From Alphaproteobacteria bacterium (lineage in GTDB: Bacteria > Pseudomonadota > Alphaproteobacteria > Micavibrionales > UBA2020), in the NCBI GenBank assembly GCA_023136145.1, contig JAGLRU010000245.1, positions 1-6,523 on the forward strand: a stretch of 6,523 bases of DNA. The letters run 5' to 3'. The translations under genes were made by a program, and so were the position numbers. Numbering within the stretch: the stretch's first letter is position 1; each line of letters opens with the position of its first letter. Under the pieces are notes generated by a model. That model was not told the origin of the DNA and made no database searches. It was given only the letters and a program-made list of their open reading frames with translations. Positions 5,288 through 6,523 of the stretch are shown in pieces.

Positions 5288-5818
5288 GTGAAAAAAAGAC
5301 GGATTCTGGGAAGCGAAGAGGAAGAATCGAAGGCTTTATGGCGTAGTGTCATCCGTAGCATCGCGCCTTATTCTTTGCATAAAAATAAGGTGTCAAAAAC
5401 AATCATTTCACCAGTGAAAAAAATCTCTAAAAAGGTATCTTCGCAGAAAGTTCTTAAGAAACTGCCATCGTTACGTTCTGCTGCTGGAAAACCGTTGCCT
5501 GTGGGATTCGACCGTCCAACGGAAACTAAACTCCGGCGTGGACAGCTTCCGCTGGAAGGAAAGCTAGATTTACACGGCATGACGCAGGAAGAAGCGTTTG
5601 ACAGGCTTTTTCGGTTTATCAAGTCAGCCGTAGCGGAGAGAAAAAGGACGGTTCTGATTATCACAGGCAAGGGTAGTCTGCAATCTGGTGGTGTTCTGAG
5701 GCGGATGCTTCCTCTCTGGCTTGAAGACCATGAACTTGAAAAACACGTCATTGCTTTGACTCAAGCTGCGCCAAAAGACGGCGGTGCTGGAGCTTTTTAT
5801 CTCCGGCTCAAGAAATAA
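5288..5818 (+). CDS. Smr-domain protein (MutS2 C-terminal type), putative nuclease
   Basis: The C-terminal half is a clear Smr domain. Numbering from GTG 5288 (176 residues), it has LDLHG at 93-97, a helix EEAFDRLFRFIKSAVAERKR, VLIITGKG at 122-129, and GGAGAFYLRLKK at 165-176. Smr domains bind and nick DNA or cleave RNA. The D-x-H motif is the usual catalytic or binding signature and is present. The N-terminal 90 residues are very basic with KALWRSVIRSIAPY, the layout of stand-alone alphaproteobacterial Smr proteins, and would help bind nucleic acid. The frame also allows TTG 5264 (184 residues). I prefer GTG because the TTG lies within a repeat and lacks a ribosome site, while GAAGAAG precedes the GTG. 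The substrate cannot be told from sequence. Confidence 0.9.
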   Translation: MKKRRILGSEEEESKALWRSVIRSIAPYSLHKNKVSKTIISPVKKISKKVSSQKVLKKLPSLRSAAGKPLPVGFDRPTETKLRRGQLPLEGKLDLHGMTQEEAFDRLFRFIKSAVAERKRTVLIITGKGSLQSGGVLRRMLPLWLEDHELEKHVIALTQAAPKDGGAGAFYLRLKK

Positions 5819-6003
5819 TGCCAGCGAAGATGACCTTATTATTCATCATCTAACCAATTGTATTTAAAGGCTAAGAGGTGATTCAACTTTGTTGGACCAT
5901 TTCTACGGACTTTGAACCAAAGGTGAATATTGAATAATTGCGTAAAAGTGTATTCACGATAATTTTTAGAGGTGCAAATAGCAGAGTGATATTGTAGTTT
6001 CAC
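5819..6003. other. AT-rich intergenic gap between the Smr and TraX-like genes
   Basis: The gap is 185 bp. A TAATG overlap at the Smr stop opens only an 11-codon frame (5818-5853). No convincing terminator hairpin is visible. GATAAT near 5957 could be a -10 for the next gene, but the TTGCGT upstream is spaced only 14 bases away. The reverse-strand open frame across this gap runs into the TraX-like gene and has no family likeness. Confidence 0.3.
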
Positions 6004-6523
6004 ATGATGTATAAACTCACAGCTTATGAACTCTTTGCAATTGCCATAATAGCTATGCTGGTAGACCACGTTGGTCTCTATTTTGGTGCGGACAATCTTT
6101 GGCTGCGTGTTTTTCGGATGTTCGCGCTTATCTGGTTTCTTCCGATTGGATATAATTCTGGAAGAGGTGTTGGAGTGTGGTTATGGACAGGTATGCTCAT
6201 TCTTGTTGCAGCAAACTGGCAGATTGGTATGAACCTTCTTCCCATTAGTGCTCTCGGAACAATTATTGCTATAAAACTGACCATCAATCCTCTGATGGAG
6301 TACGCGCTTCGCAGCAAAACTGTTTTTTGGCTTGTGAATCTGGGATTGCTGGCTCTCTATCCTGTATCCGACATGTTGACGGAATACGGAACTCTCGCTC
6401 TTCTTATTGCAATGGCCGGGTGGCTTTTGCGGAATAAAGGGAAACTTCCTCCCGGAATTGTGGATGTGAAGGAATATTTTGTGCTTGTCACTGTCATTTA
6501 TATTTTCGAGATGCAGGTGGGTT
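6004..6523 (+). CDS. TraX-family membrane protein (3' end outside window)
   Basis: The frame opens with ATG ATG at 6004/6007, after an in-frame TAG at 5995, and stays open for 173 codons to the window end. The first helix contains LFAIAIIAMLVDHVGLYF, with D21, H22 and G24 matching the 'MliDHiG' signature of the TraX family. A run of hydrophobic helices follows: FALIWFLPIGY, VWLWTGMLILVAANW, FWLVNLGLLALYPVSDML, EYGTLALLIAMAGWLL and YFVLVTVIYIF. TraX of F and related plasmids N-acetylates pilin, but many chromosomal members have unknown acyltransferase-like roles. No conjugation gene is visible here. The ribosome site is weak, and either ATG could be used. Confidence 0.82.
   Translation, partial: MMYKLTAYELFAIAIIAMLVDHVGLYFGADNLWLRVFRMFALIWFLPIGYNSGRGVGVWLWTGMLILVAANWQIGMNLLPISALGTIIAIKLTINPLMEYALRSKTVFWLVNLGLLALYPVSDMLTEYGTLALLIAMAGWLLRNKGKLPPGIVDVKEYFVLVTVIYIFEMQVG

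Noticed and set aside
5368..5751. Reverse 127-codon frame inside the Smr gene
   Set aside because: It is antisense to a clearly recognised Smr domain.
5839..6069. Reverse 76-codon frame in the gap before the TraX-like gene
   Set aside because: It overlaps the start of the TraX-like gene and shows no coding features of its own.
1..6523. CRISPR array, toxin-antitoxin pair, riboswitch or prophage module
   Set aside because: No regularly spaced repeats, recognisable toxin or antitoxin pair, riboswitch-like leader or phage structural genes were seen.

Overview
The window looks like chromosomal DNA of an alphaproteobacterium with a moderate-to-low GC content. This is inferred from the style of the CtrA-like winged-helix regulator, the basic-N-terminus Smr protein, and a tRNA-Ser gene with an encoded CCA end. 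No species can be named from the sequence.

Left third (1-1715). The window opens inside an unrecognised gene that stops at 437. Next comes a complete tRNA-Ser(CGA) gene at 571-660, then a rho-independent terminator at 703-725. A decayed mobile zone follows. It holds a short reverse-strand remnant that resembles the C-terminal HTH of a site-specific recombinase (837-977). It also holds a 657-bp internally deleted IS630-family element (984-1640) with near-perfect 19-bp terminal inverted repeats and TA on both sides. The IS keeps the DNA-binding half of its transposase but has lost all DDE catalytic residues. A tRNA gene beside recombinase debris suggests an old integration hotspot.

Middle (1716-3420). 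A small unknown protein with a C-terminal CxxC is transcribed leftward. It diverges across 81 bp from an OmpR/PhoB-type winged-helix protein whose receiver domain is shortened and lacks the phosphoacceptor. Just downstream of the regulator, on the same strand, is an exported or anchored pilin-like protein with one N-terminal membrane helix, eight cysteines and a canonical EF-hand-like calcium loop.

Right part (3396-6523). Three leftward genes form a probable envelope cluster, in transcription order: a predicted lipoprotein or secreted protein, a small charged protein, and a two-helix membrane protein with a bacterial PH-like domain. The last of these overlaps the pilin-like gene tail to tail by 25 bp. 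Divergent from this cluster is an Smr-domain protein, probably a nuclease. The shared 107-bp interval holds a 19-bp imperfect direct repeat and a fair sigma70-like promoter. The window ends inside a TraX-family polytopic membrane protein.

The window does not show a complete new system. The most interesting pieces are the regulator plus calcium-loop pilin pair, the unknown envelope cluster that converges on it, and the deletion-derivative IS beside tRNA-Ser.
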